Source of the DNA: CAISOG01 sp044375625
GTDB taxonomy: Bacteria > Pseudomonadota > Alphaproteobacteria > CAISOG01
Reading direction: 5' to 3'
Assembly: GCA_044375625.1 (NCBI GenBank)
Contig: JBILMH010000039.1
Span: 1-15,573 of the forward strand
Length of the DNA stretch: 15,573 bases
Below are positions 7,282 through 15,008 of this stretch, one piece after another. The notes below the pieces were generated by a model that had not been told where the DNA came from, did no database searches, and saw nothing but the letters and a program-made list of their open reading frames with translations. The translations under genes were made by a program, and so were the position numbers. The stretch's first letter is position 1. Each line of letters begins with the position of its first letter.

Positions 7282-8637
7282 TCATGATAAAACAGTTGCA
7301 ATCAATTGATGCAAGTTGCTTTTGGCGATTTTGAGATCCGACGCGCTAAGGCAATAGGGCGGCATCAGGTACAAACTGTTGCCCAAAGGGCGCAGCAATA
7401 AGCCGTGGTTGGCCGCCTGCCGCCGCAAATTAACGCTAAACGCGCTGCCATAATCGGTGGTGACGTCGGTAAAATCGACCGCCAATATATTGCCACACTG
7501 CCGCCAACGACCCAAGGATGGATGGGATTGAAAATCCGCAATGACGCCTTGATACCAGGCTTGCAATCGATTCATCGCTGCCCAGGGCTTAGGCTGGGCA
7601 AACAGTTGCAAACTGGCGATGGCGGCGGCGCAGGCAATCGGGTTGCCGCCAAAACTGCTGCTGTGGGCAAATCCCCTGTCCCAATTGTCGGCATCAAACA
7701 CCGCGAACATCGCCTCACTGGTCACCGTAAGACCCAGCGGCAGAATCCCCCCGCTAAGCCCCTTAGACAAACAAAGAATATCGGGAACTTCCGCCAACTG
7801 TTCCAGCGCGAATAGGGTGCCGGTGCGGCCAAACCCGACCATCACCTCATCAAAAATAATCAACACCCCCGCCGCCCGAAATTTGGCCAACAGCTGGTTC
7901 AAAAAGGCGGGGCGACACATCCGCATGCCCGCAGCCCCCTGCACCAACGGCTCGATAATCAGTGCGGCCAGGGTATCCCCATGTTCCGCCAGCAGGCGAT
8001 CGGCCGCCGCCAGCGCCGCTGCCTCCTTCACCTCCAGCGCCTCATCGCCGATCCAGGTGGCGGGAAAGGGCAGTCGATCCACCGCAAACAGCAAATCCTG
8101 AAAATTCTGGCTGTAACTTAGCTGCCCACTGACCGACATGGTACCAAAGGTTTCGCCGTGATAGGCCTCATCAAACGCCACAAAGCGTCGCCGTTGCGAC
8201 TGCCCCAAATTGCGCCAATATTGAAAGGCTTGTTTCAGGGCGATTTCCACCGCCACCGCGCCACTTTCGCTAAAGAAAAAGCGGCTGAGGCTGGGGGGTA
8301 AATGGCGATGCAACGCGCCCGCCAGTTCCGCCGCCGCCGGATGCATCACCCCGCCAAACAGCACATGATCCAGCTGCTTGGCCTGCGCCGCGATTGCCCG
8401 CACCAGCGCGGGGTGGCCGTGGCCATGCACATTGACCCACCAGGAGGAAATCATGTCCAGCAGGCCGCCGCCATCGGGGCGATACAACCACCCCCCTTTG
8501 GCACGGCTGATGGCCAACAGTTCGGGCTCCAACTGCGCCAGCGTCAAGGGATGCCACACATGCTGACGATCCAGCTGTTGCCAATCAGGCAGCGGGGATG
8601 AGGATACAGGCGTGGAAGATTTTGCAGACGGCTTCAT
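7282..8637 (-). CDS. bioA: Adenosylmethionine-8-amino-7-oxononanoate aminotransferase
   Basis: BioA is a PLP enzyme (class III aminotransferase) that converts KAPA to DAPA in biotin synthesis, with S-adenosylmethionine as the usual amino donor. The 451-residue sequence shows: VWHPLT near the N-terminus (residues 27-32), MISSWWVNVHGHGHP (62-76, BioA-type active-site wall), FFSESGAVAVEIALKQAFQYW (PLP phosphate-binding region), FDEAYHGETFG (155-165), IFDEVMVGFGRTG with D263 contacting the pyridine nitrogen, and LSKGLSGGILPL with the Schiff-base lysine K292. The SSWW and GFGRTG contexts favour BioA over other class III aminotransferases. E. coli BioA has SDSGS where this protein has SESGA, a small departure. 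The first 20 residues are a Ser/Pro-rich extension. Other bio genes are not in the window. The start at 8637 lacks a clear Shine-Dalgarno; a weak GAAG lies about 8-11 nt upstream. Confidence 0.93.
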   Translation of the reverse strand: MKPSAKSSTPVSSSPLPDWQQLDRQHVWHPLTLAQLEPELLAISRAKGGWLYRPDGGGLLDMISSWWVNVHGHGHPALVRAIAAQAKQLDHVLFGGVMHPAAAELAGALHRHLPPSLSRFFFSESGAVAVEIALKQAFQYWRNLGQSQRRRFVAFDEAYHGETFGTMSVSGQLSYSQNFQDLLFAVDRLPFPATWIGDEALEVKEAAALAAADRLLAEHGDTLAALIIEPLVQGAAGMRMCRPAFLNQLLAKFRAAGVLIIFDEVMVGFGRTGTLFALEQLAEVPDILCLSKGLSGGILPLGLTVTSEAMFAVFDADNWDRGFAHSSSFGGNPIACAAAIASLQLFAQPKPWAAMNRLQAWYQGVIADFQSHPSLGRWRQCGNILAVDFTDVTTDYGSAFSVNLRRQAANHGLLLRPLGNSLYLMPPYCLSASDLKIAKSNLHQLIATVLS

Positions 8638-8732
8638 AATAAGTGCTTCATAACAGGTGGTTATCTGATGGTGGAATCTGCCCCAGAAGTGTTTATGATG
8701 ACGACTTCCTCATCTTACGCAAATTTTTTCCA

Positions 8733-9116
8733 ATGTCCCTTGGTTTGAAACTGTTTTCCCTGCTGTTGGTTATCGCGGCCAACCTGTTGTTCTATGCAGG
8801 CGTGATGTTCAGCAACCGCCAACTGCTGCCTGGCTTGCTTGGCCGCTATTACAGCTTTGCCCCACCATGGTTGCATCAGGTCGTTTTAATTCTGTTGTTT
8901 ATCTATACCAACACTCTGTTGGTCAGTTGGGCTTATCGGCTGATTGGTGCCAGTTGGGCGGGTACAGGGTTAATTTGCAGTGGGCTGATAACCATGGTGG
9001 CCGCCGCCCTTCTGTCTGAGGGCAAACCGCTAACCCTGATGGTGGCCGCTGCCACTATCGCCATGCTGGGTGCCACCCTTTGGCTGCTTTATGCGTTGCA
9101 TCATGCGGGACGTTAA
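8733..9116 (+). CDS. Small four-helix membrane protein, SMR/EamA-like
   Basis: A 127-residue, almost wholly hydrophobic protein with four predicted spans at about residues 4-26, 46-68, 75-95 and 100-121. The layout, with a long loop between spans 1 and 2 and a short acidic turn (LLSEGKPLT) between spans 3 and 4, resembles a single SMR unit or half of an EamA transporter, where an E at that turn is common. Similarity is by topology and pattern only; a substrate cannot be named. I chose the ATG at 8733 because the open frame before it (from 8643) encodes non-membrane sequence, though no strong ribosome site precedes the ATG. The 3' end overlaps the likely ubiA start (9103) by 14 nt, implying translational coupling. 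Confidence 0.65.
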   Translation: MSLGLKLFSLLLVIAANLLFYAGVMFSNRQLLPGLLGRYYSFAPPWLHQVVLILLFIYTNTLLVSWAYRLIGASWAGTGLICSGLITMVAAALLSEGKPLTLMVAAATIAMLGATLWLLYALHHAGR

Positions 9117-10020
9117 AATTTGGCTACATCTGTTGCGGCTGCATCGACCCGCGGGAATCTGGCTGTTGCTGCTTCCCCCGCTGTGGGCGCTGATGTTGCT
9201 ATCACCAGCCGTGCCCAGCCTGCGGCTTATCGGCATTTTTTGCCTAGGGGCGGTGATAACCCGCAGCGCGGGTTGCCTAATCAACGATCTGCTCGACCGC
9301 CGCTTTGATGCCCAGGTTGCGCGCACTAAGGATCGCCCCCTGGCCGCTGGTCAGATTCGGGTGCGTCAAGCCTGTGGGCTGCTAGCCCTGCTGATGATTG
9401 CGGGGCTTGGGCTGCTGCTGCAACTGTCCCATTTAAGTATCCTGATAGGGCTGCTGGCGGTGCCGCTAATCGGGTTGTACCCGTTGGCCAAACGCTGGCT
9501 CCCCCTGCCCCAAGCCTGGCTGGCGGTGGTGTTTAACCTGGGGGTGTTGATGGCGGGCGCGGAGGTTGAGGGGCAGATTTCGGTCAGTTGTTGGCGCCTG
9601 TATCTGATGGCGCTATGCTGGACGCTGGCCTATGACACCATCTACGCCTGTTGCGATCTAGCGGATGATCAACGGCTGGGGCTGCATTCGGCGGCACGGC
9701 TGTTGGGGGATTGGGTTAAGCCGTTTATCCAGCTTTGCTATGGGCTGATGGCATTAAGCTGGCTGGTGGCGATCGTCGCGTTGGATGGGCAGCGGAATGA
9801 GAATCGCTGGCTGCTGTTAATCCTGGGGCTTCTCAGCATTGCTTGTTTAGCGATTGAGACGATCCGCCTTAGGTTGACGGAGCCGGCTACCTGCCTGCGC
9901 CACTTTAATCGGGTGCAACCCCTGGGTGGGTTGGCCATTCTGTTGGCCATTGTTGCGGTTAAATTATCGGTTATTGGAACAATTTCATCAGTTTTTCTGG
10001 CTGTTGGTTGGCCTGGCTAA
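9103..10020 (+). CDS. ubiA: 4-hydroxybenzoate polyprenyltransferase
   Basis: UbiA attaches the polyprenyl tail to 4-hydroxybenzoate in ubiquinone synthesis, in the inner membrane. At 305 residues it has family-typical length with about eight to nine hydrophobic segments. Both Asp-rich motifs that bind Mg-diphosphate are clear: SAGCLINDLLDRRFDAQVAR with TKDRPLAAGQ (residues 55-84), and YDTIYACCDLADDQRLGLHS (177-196), close to the canonical YDTIYAxxDxxDD. LHRPAGIWLLLLPPLWAL near the N-terminus is also typical. The ATG at 9103 fits the family N-terminus (MRDVKIWLHLLRLHRPAG); an in-frame ATG at 9091 is the alternative. It overlaps the upstream small membrane protein by 14 nt. Its last 50 nt are antisense to the end of the flagellin gene. 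Confidence 0.93.
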   Translation: MRDVKIWLHLLRLHRPAGIWLLLLPPLWALMLLSPAVPSLRLIGIFCLGAVITRSAGCLINDLLDRRFDAQVARTKDRPLAAGQIRVRQACGLLALLMIAGLGLLLQLSHLSILIGLLAVPLIGLYPLAKRWLPLPQAWLAVVFNLGVLMAGAEVEGQISVSCWRLYLMALCWTLAYDTIYACCDLADDQRLGLHSAARLLGDWVKPFIQLCYGLMALSWLVAIVALDGQRNENRWLLLILGLLSIACLAIETIRLRLTEPATCLRHFNRVQPLGGLAILLAIVAVKLSVIGTISSVFLAVGWPG

Positions 10021-11170
10021 GCATGGCAATGCCCGAGGTTTGCAGAATCTGTAGGCCAGCCAATTTGGACAGCTCCATCGCCACATCAACGTCACGATAG
10101 GCGCTAAGCGAGGCGTTCACATTCTCGATAATGACCTGCTGATTCTGGTTGGCCATATCCAGGCGGCTGCTTTGCGCCCCCACATAGGCGCGGGCGGCCA
10201 ACAAGACTTCGACAGCATTGGTGGTGGCCTGTGCCCCCGCCTGTGCCCCATCCGCGGTGCTAATGTCAGAGTTATCAAGACCAAGGGCGCTGGTATTAAC
10301 CCCACCAAAATTGGTGGTGATGGTGTCCACCGATACCCCCGACGCCCCGACCCGGAAATTCAGCGGCGTTTGGTTGCTGCCCGATAGGCCAACAGTACCG
10401 GCCCCCGCCGCGTTCAGTGTCTGGCTGGCGTTAAACCTGGTATCCAAGTTGATGATAACATAGGCTGGTTGGGCATTCAGTCCCGCAGGATTGTTATAAC
10501 CCAGGCCGGTCAATTTTACTGAGGTGCCATTAAACATCTGGGTACCAATCCCCAGCAGGGATGGGTCAATCGCCCCCGACAGGCTCATGCCATTATGGGT
10601 AAAGTAAAAATTGCCACTGCTACCATTACCAGAATAATTGACGCTGGCGGTGTTAGCTCCAGCGGCAGCCAACGGAATATTGCCAAAGGCCATATCGACA
10701 AAGCCAGAGTTGGAGGGGAAATAGCCCGCGTTGCTGGTCTGGACATATTTGCCATCGGTTAGCACGTTGTTGTTAAATTTGGTGCTAGCGGTGATACGGT
10801 TAATCTCTTGTTTCATTTGCTGATATTCAACATTTAAAAAGCCGCGCTCCGTATTCGACAGGTTGCCTGCGCCAGCCTGCACCGCCAATTCGTTCATCCG
10901 CTCTAGCATGCTATTAACTCTAACCATCGCACCCTCAGCAATTTGCACCGTAGAGGTGGCCTGGGTAATATTGGTAATAATCTTTTGCAGGGCGCGTGAT
11001 TGCAGATTCAGTCTGCCGCCGATAGCCATGGCGGCCGCATCATCCTTGGCTACCACCACGCGTTTGCCAGAGGAAAGCTTGTTCATCGAACTGCTAACAT
11101 CCAATTGGGTGTCGCTCAAGTTCCGCTGGGCGATACTGGACGCTTGGTTAAAAAGTAAACTGATGCCCAT
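9971..11170 (-). CDS. Flagellin
   Basis: This is the filament subunit of the flagellum, exported through the flagellar type III apparatus, so no signal peptide is expected or seen. The 399 residues show conserved D0/D1 N-terminal helices (1-140: LSSGKRVVVAKDDAAAMAI, QIAEGAMVRVNSMLERMNEL, AVQAGAGNLSNTERG), a Gly/Ser/Asn-rich variable centre (about 145-300) and conserved C-terminal D1/D0 helices (about 310-399: AYVGAQSSRLDMANQN, then AMLSQANQQPEKLMKLFQ). The region equivalent to the TLR5 contact reads LERMNELAVQ, so it keeps the enteric Arg and Glu but not the second Arg. The start is secure: AGGAG lies 6 nt before ATG. A sigma-54 promoter and a leader hairpin lie upstream. No flagellar assembly gene is nearby, so this is an isolated flagellin locus. 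Low complexity of the centre suggests exposed, possibly glycosylated, loops (inference). Confidence 0.96.
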   Translation of the reverse strand: MGISLLFNQASSIAQRNLSDTQLDVSSSMNKLSSGKRVVVAKDDAAAMAIGGRLNLQSRALQKIITNITQATSTVQIAEGAMVRVNSMLERMNELAVQAGAGNLSNTERGFLNVEYQQMKQEINRITASTKFNNNVLTDGKYVQTSNAGYFPSNSGFVDMAFGNIPLAAAGANTASVNYSGNGSSGNFYFTHNGMSLSGAIDPSLLGIGTQMFNGTSVKLTGLGYNNPAGLNAQPAYVIINLDTRFNASQTLNAAGAGTVGLSGSNQTPLNFRVGASGVSVDTITTNFGGVNTSALGLDNSDISTADGAQAGAQATTNAVEVLLAARAYVGAQSSRLDMANQNQQVIIENVNASLSAYRDVDVAMELSKLAGLQILQTSGIAMLSQANQQPEKLMKLFQ

Positions 11171-11176
11171 GGAAAA

Positions 11177-11181
11177 CTCCT
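11177..11181 (-). promoter_or_regulatory. Strong Shine-Dalgarno of the flagellin gene
   Basis: On the minus strand AGGAG is followed by a 6-nt spacer (TTTTCC) and the flagellin ATG. It is the best ribosome site in the window, most other genes having weak ones, and fits a highly expressed structural protein. Confidence 0.85.
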
Positions 11182-11201
11182 ATTGCTGCTTGCGATGTTA
11201 T

Positions 11202-11229
11202 AAAAAGAATCTCTGTTCTGATTCTTTTT
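11202..11229 (-). promoter_or_regulatory. Perfect 10-bp hairpin in the flagellin leader
   Basis: AAAAAGAATC and GATTCTTTTT form a perfect 10-bp inverted repeat around an 8-nt loop (AGAACAGA in the flagellin mRNA sense). It lies inside the predicted flagellin 5' untranslated region, ending 20 nt before the Shine-Dalgarno. Flagellin leaders in alphaproteobacteria can be post-transcriptionally controlled (for example FlbT on Caulobacter fljK), so a regulatory RNA structure is plausible. The mRNA-sense 3' arm ends in five U, so weak attenuation is another possibility, although the stem is AU-rich. Confidence 0.55.
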
Positions 11230-11275
11230 CTCAACCATTGCCCTTAACTGAGCCTTAGGCTGATGGAATTGATTT

Positions 11276-11292
11276 TGCAAAAGCCATGCCAA
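11276..11292 (-). promoter_or_regulatory. Sigma-54 (RpoN) promoter for flagellin
   Basis: Minus-strand TTGGCATGGCTTTTGCA matches the sigma-54 consensus YTGGCACG-N4-TTGCW with one mismatch (CAT for CAC). It has the required GG-N10-GC spacing between the -24 and -12 elements. The start of transcription would be near 11265, giving a leader of about 95 nt. Sigma-54 control of flagellin genes is well established in Caulobacter and others and requires an activator such as FlbD; I did not identify its binding site. Confidence 0.8.
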
Positions 11293-11368
11293 TTTGCAGG
11301 CCAGAATTCTATCCCCTTGAAAGTATTTTATAAAAAATCCTGCGAAACACACCCTATCATGATTGTGA

Positions 11369-11397
11369 TTGTTATTGCTGAAATAATTTTCTAAGAT
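11369..11397 (+). promoter_or_regulatory. Possible sigma-70 promoter for the TpsB gene
   Basis: TTGTTA (11369-11374) and TAAGAT (11392-11397) are separated by 17 nt in an AT-rich stretch, with four of six matches to each consensus box. Transcription would start near 11404, upstream of all candidate starts of the TpsB gene. In AT-rich DNA such matches arise by chance easily. Confidence 0.3.
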
Positions 11398-11524
11398 TGC
11401 GCGGTGGTTTGGAAGCCATTAGGAAAACGTCAACCGATATCATTCCCCCTGATTGCCCACCTGTAACTATCCCAACATGATACAAGCAGCCTTGTTCAAC
11501 CTTTTGCCCTTAAGCTTTGCGACC

Positions 11525-13264
11525 ATGCGTTGCAAGCTGGGCGAAGTTTTGCGACCATGTGTCCCGATTCTTCTGCTGATGGGCTTGCTGGCAATGGGGG
11601 GGGCGCCCCCCGCCTTTGGCCAGGTTCCGACTATTCCTGGGGGGGCGGATATTAACCGCGTACAACCCCTGCCTGAAAAATCATTGCCCACTCTTGTTCC
11701 CAAAAAGCCAACCAAAACAGAGTTGGGGACGTTGCCGGTGCCTGAGGGAGTCAACAAAATATCCTTTCAGCTTAAAGCCGTGCAGGTGGATGGCGTTACC
11801 GTTTTCCCGCAACAGGAAATCGCCCAACTGTATGAAGCCTCTATTGGCCAAAAAGTATCCCTGGATCTGGTGTGGGAGCTGGCCAATCGCATTACGGAGA
11901 AATATCGCAACGCTGGCTATTTCTTATCACGCGCCTATGTCCCCGCGCAAAAAGTTGAGGAAGGCATCATCACGATACAAGTGGTGGAAGGTTACATTGA
12001 GACGGTTGAGTGGGAGGGAGGATCGGCAAAAGAATCCGTTAGCAGCGTTGCCAAATCATCGGTGGTGCAAAAGTTGATTGAAGAACTAAAAGCGGTGCGC
12101 CCTCTAAATGCTGAGGTTGTCGAATCCTATCTGTTGCGCCTTAATGATTTGCCCGGGGTGTCGTTTCGGGCGTTGATTAAGCCGTCTACGGATGCCGATA
12201 TCTATTCTGGCGCGACGGTTTTGGTACTGACACCCACGAAAAAAGACGGCAAAGGCGAATTGCGTTTTTCCAACAATGGTTCGCGGTTTTTGGGGCCGCT
12301 GCAGGCCAATGTGACCTTTGAGGACAGTTTTTTACCCCTACAACAAAGCTTTGTATCGTTGTTGTCCACCGTACCTAGTGAAGAGTTAAGGTTTGGATCG
12401 GTTGGGCATTCGATTGTTCTTTCGCCGCGATGGGTGTTGGGGCTGCGGGCGGGCTATACCGGGGCACAGCCAGGGGCAGGATTAAACGACTTTGACATTC
12501 GCAGCACCTCAAAAGATTTGGGCGCGGAATTATCGTATAAATACATCCGCCAACGCACAGAAAATTTAGACTTTGGCATGGGGATCGACAGCAAAGCAAC
12601 CGACAGCGATCTTTATGGCCACAGCTCTCCTTTGGTGCGGGATAAGGCGCGCGCCCTGCGTGGTAGTATCAGTTATAACACTCTAGATCGTTGGAATGGC
12701 CAACATGAGGTCACCACAAAATTAAGCCAGGGGCTTTCCATTATGGAAGGCAGCCGCCAAGGGGATCGCAATCTTTCGCGGGGGACACAGGCCAACCCCG
12801 CCTTTAGCAAGGCGGAATTTTCCTATAAACGCCAACAGGTGATTGACGATCAATACCTGCTGACCAACCAATTGGCCGGGCAATGGGCATCTGACCCGCT
12901 GTTGGTTTCCGAAGAATTTGGCTATGGAGGATCTCAGCTAGGGCGTGCCTATGATCCATCCGAAATAACTGGGGATCATGGTATCGTTGGCGGCGTCGAA
13001 CTTCGGTATCGCGGATTTTCACCGCTGCGCGGCTTTAGCCCCGACCCCTTTGTGTTTTACGATATGGGCAAGCTGTGGAATAAGGATCGTGATGGGCAAA
13101 ATCCGCTGGCAGCCTCAACAGGCCTGGGTTTAGCGCTAAGCAATGATGAGGGCTTTTCGGGCAGCATGACGATGGCCTTTCCCCTGATTCGGGGGATTGG
13201 GGATCCCCTGTATGGCCCACCCCGCTATCCGCGCCTGATGTTTGAAGCGAATCAGAAGTTCTAA
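11525..13264 (+). CDS. TpsB-type outer-membrane transporter (ShlB/FhaC/HecB family)
   Basis: This is the outer-membrane translocator of two-partner (type Vb) secretion, moving a large TpsA exoprotein from periplasm to surface. From the ATG at 11525 it is 579 residues. A signal peptide (about 1-32) runs MRCKLGEVLRP, then a hydrophobic core, then PPAFG-Q. A Pro-rich linker follows, then a POTRA domain (about 81-164: VDGVTVFPQQEIAQLY, ANRITEKYRNAGYFLSRAYV, IITIQVVEGYIETVEW), a second POTRA-like segment to about 240, and a beta-barrel with alternating strands ending in Phe (FEANQKF). LGRAYDPSEITGDHG (about 472-486) is the form of the conserved L6-loop motif common in alphaproteobacterial members. 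In-frame starts at 11477 (ATG) and 11453 (TTG) exist but would precede the signal peptide with extra hydrophobic sequence; none has a good ribosome site. No TpsA gene is visible on either side, so its substrate must be encoded elsewhere. Confidence 0.9.
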   Translation: MRCKLGEVLRPCVPILLLMGLLAMGGAPPAFGQVPTIPGGADINRVQPLPEKSLPTLVPKKPTKTELGTLPVPEGVNKISFQLKAVQVDGVTVFPQQEIAQLYEASIGQKVSLDLVWELANRITEKYRNAGYFLSRAYVPAQKVEEGIITIQVVEGYIETVEWEGGSAKESVSSVAKSSVVQKLIEELKAVRPLNAEVVESYLLRLNDLPGVSFRALIKPSTDADIYSGATVLVLTPTKKDGKGELRFSNNGSRFLGPLQANVTFEDSFLPLQQSFVSLLSTVPSEELRFGSVGHSIVLSPRWVLGLRAGYTGAQPGAGLNDFDIRSTSKDLGAELSYKYIRQRTENLDFGMGIDSKATDSDLYGHSSPLVRDKARALRGSISYNTLDRWNGQHEVTTKLSQGLSIMEGSRQGDRNLSRGTQANPAFSKAEFSYKRQQVIDDQYLLTNQLAGQWASDPLLVSEEFGYGGSQLGRAYDPSEITGDHGIVGGVELRYRGFSPLRGFSPDPFVFYDMGKLWNKDRDGQNPLAASTGLGLALSNDEGFSGSMTMAFPLIRGIGDPLYGPPRYPRLMFEANQKF

Positions 13265-13282
13265 TTGCCTGCCTCACCAATC

Positions 13283-13300
13283 GCTAAAGCATGTTTTAGC
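13283..13300. terminator. Weak inverted repeat between convergent genes
   Basis: GCTAAA and TTTAGC form a perfect 6-bp stem around GCATGT in the 31-nt space between the TpsB and heparinase-like genes, overlapping the stop of the latter. Placement suits a bidirectional terminator, but the stem is short and lacks a strong T run. Confidence 0.22.
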
Positions 13301-15002
13301 TAAGCGGGCGGCGAATGCCCCACTGCACGCGCACCTTACCATCCTCGTCTAGAGGCAGGCTCAGCAGGATTTGTTGCGTGCGTTTGATGACCAACCGTTG
13401 CGGCGCATAGATGCTTTCGGTCAATTCCAATTCACCCCGCCCACCGCTGAGATCGGCGCGGAATTTCCACATCCCACCCGATGGCAGTTTCAGAATGACT
13501 TGATCGCCCTTTTGCGACAGGCCGGCATCCACCTGCGGGTGCAGGTGGAAACGAATTTCCACCATGGTGTTGGCGGGGCCGCTGACAATATCTTCGCCGC
13601 GCACATCATCGCCATCACGCGCCAGATACAGGCGGCGTTGAATCCGCACGCCATGGCTGACCAAATAACCATCATGCGCCATTTCCAGCAGTTGATGGTT
13701 GCCCTGCTCATTCTTTTCCGCGGACGGTTGCAAAGGGATGCTGGCCACCCGACGTGGGCTGGGGGCGAAATCATAGGCATCACTGGCGGGCAGGCCAACC
13801 GTGCTGTGCGCCGCCGTCGCCCTTAAGCCACGGTACCAGGCCGCATCGGGACCACAATAGGTGCCGCAATTGACCAACAACCGCTCCCTACCCACCGCCA
13901 TTTCAAAGCTCAACAGCCCAGCGTGGCCGCCATCCTGGCTCATGCGCGGGGCGGCATCGACCAACAGGGTGGTGCGGCCAGCGGCCATGCGGTAATAGCC
14001 ACGAAACTGTTGCGGGGTCAGGCCATAGGCGCGACCAGTGGCCAGCTGCAACAACTGCTCCAACTCACTGGCGGATTCCTCAACACTGCCGTTGACCAAA
14101 GCCAGCTTGCCATCGGGCATCAGGAACAGGCGAACCAAGCTGGCCAGCCGTTCGATGCTTTGTTGAATAATCATCGGCACCGAATGGCCAACCGCGCACA
14201 ATAGGCTACGAATCTCTAACAAATCGCGCAACATGCTGACATAGCCGCTGGCATTGGTGCGGCCACGGGGGGCATCCTGGAACACACTGTGGAACAGCTG
14301 ATCCTCCATGGCTTTGAGGTAGAAGTTCAGATCGCTGTCATCCTCCTCCAACGCCAAAACCCCAAAGATGACACCCTTCAGCGCGGTCATTCGCGCCTCC
14401 ACCGTGGTGCCCTGCAACCAACGGCGTTTCAGCTGCCCCACCTCCCGCAGCAGGGCGCGGCAGACCATCTGCTGAAAATGACTGTCGGAGCTGGCTCCGT
14501 AGAAGCTAAAGTGGCTAAGCCATTGGCTGACCCGCTGGCCTTTAATGGCCAGATCGTCAATTTCGGCCAGCTGAGCCTTGGACAAATAGGGGCGATTGTT
14601 CAGCCAGCTTTGCAGCAGCATCCGCACATAGGCGCGGGCGGGATCGCCGCCCATGGCGTGCAAATGGCGCAACCAAACAAAGCTGTGCGGCGACCAATCG
14701 CCAATCAATCCCGCCAGTTCGGCATCGCTGCTAACCCGCCCGCCCAGCGCAAAAAAGCTGGCCGCATCGCTTTCGCTGATTACCGTGATAAGGCGATTTC
14801 CCAGATCTGACCGCCCACTCCACGGGTCTGACGGCTGATGATACAGGCTGATTAGGGGGGATCGCCCCGACCGATGCCGCGCCTGTTTACCGCCGCGATT
14901 GGCCTGAAAAACTTCATCCAGGCTTAGGGCGCGCAACCACTCCGACAGTTTTTGCCATCCATCCATCATATCGCGCATCGCATGGGGCAAGATCATCCTC
15001 AA
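13296..15002 (-). CDS. Heparinase II/III-family protein
   Basis: This 568-residue protein has the expected two-part layout: an alpha-helical N-terminal half (about 60-330) and a beta-rich C-terminal Heparinase_II_III domain (about 350-560). Diagnostic segments are SQDGGHAGLLSFEMAVGRER (355-374), LLVNCGTYCG (375-384) and RGLRATAAHSTVGL (391-404), the last being the most conserved family signature. Characterised relatives are polysaccharide lyases, but the alphaproteobacterial chromosomal members have no proven substrate; a role in turnover of an acidic envelope polysaccharide is inference. No signal peptide is visible, so it is likely cytoplasmic, unlike secreted lyases. The TTG start at 15002 is uncertain; in-frame ATG codons at residues 3, 9, 12 and 13 (14996 to 14966) are alternatives. 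It starts 6 nt after the rpe stop, indicating one operon. Confidence 0.87.
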   Translation of the reverse strand: MRMILPHAMRDMMDGWQKLSEWLRALSLDEVFQANRGGKQARHRSGRSPLISLYHQPSDPWSGRSDLGNRLITVISESDAASFFALGGRVSSDAELAGLIGDWSPHSFVWLRHLHAMGGDPARAYVRMLLQSWLNNRPYLSKAQLAEIDDLAIKGQRVSQWLSHFSFYGASSDSHFQQMVCRALLREVGQLKRRWLQGTTVEARMTALKGVIFGVLALEEDDSDLNFYLKAMEDQLFHSVFQDAPRGRTNASGYVSMLRDLLEIRSLLCAVGHSVPMIIQQSIERLASLVRLFLMPDGKLALVNGSVEESASELEQLLQLATGRAYGLTPQQFRGYYRMAAGRTTLLVDAAPRMSQDGGHAGLLSFEMAVGRERLLVNCGTYCGPDAAWYRGLRATAAHSTVGLPASDAYDFAPSPRRVASIPLQPSAEKNEQGNHQLLEMAHDGYLVSHGVRIQRRLYLARDGDDVRGEDIVSGPANTMVEIRFHLHPQVDAGLSQKGDQVILKLPSGGMWKFRADLSGGRGELELTESIYAPQRLVIKRTQQILLSLPLDEDGKVRVQWGIRRPLS

Positions 15003-15008
15003 GATTGT

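Larger units (their letters stand above)
11171..11452. other. AT-rich divergent control region between flagellin and TpsB genes
   Basis: Counting to the chosen TpsB start this non-coding stretch is about 350 bp. From left to right it holds the flagellin Shine-Dalgarno, the 10-bp leader hairpin, a near-perfect dyad AGCCT-T-AGGCT (11251-11261) close to the predicted flagellin transcription start, the sigma-54 promoter, an 8-bp palindrome ATCATGAT (11356-11363) and a possible sigma-70 promoter for the TpsB gene. I see no small gene in it. Confidence 0.6.

Noticed and set aside
8682..8720. Possible promoter (TATGAT) and GATGA/TCATC dyad between bioA and the small membrane protein
   Set aside because: The matching -35 box is poor and the dyad is only 5 bp; no strong support for a site or BirA-type operator.
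9916..9933. CAACCC/GGGTTG inverted repeat downstream of the flagellin stop
   Set aside because: Six base pairs inside the ubiA coding region without a T run; explained by coding sequence.
9931..9951. Direct repeat TTGGCCATT twice, 3 nt apart
   Set aside because: Reuse of the same codons for two Leu-Ala-Ile triplets in a UbiA transmembrane helix; no other copies.
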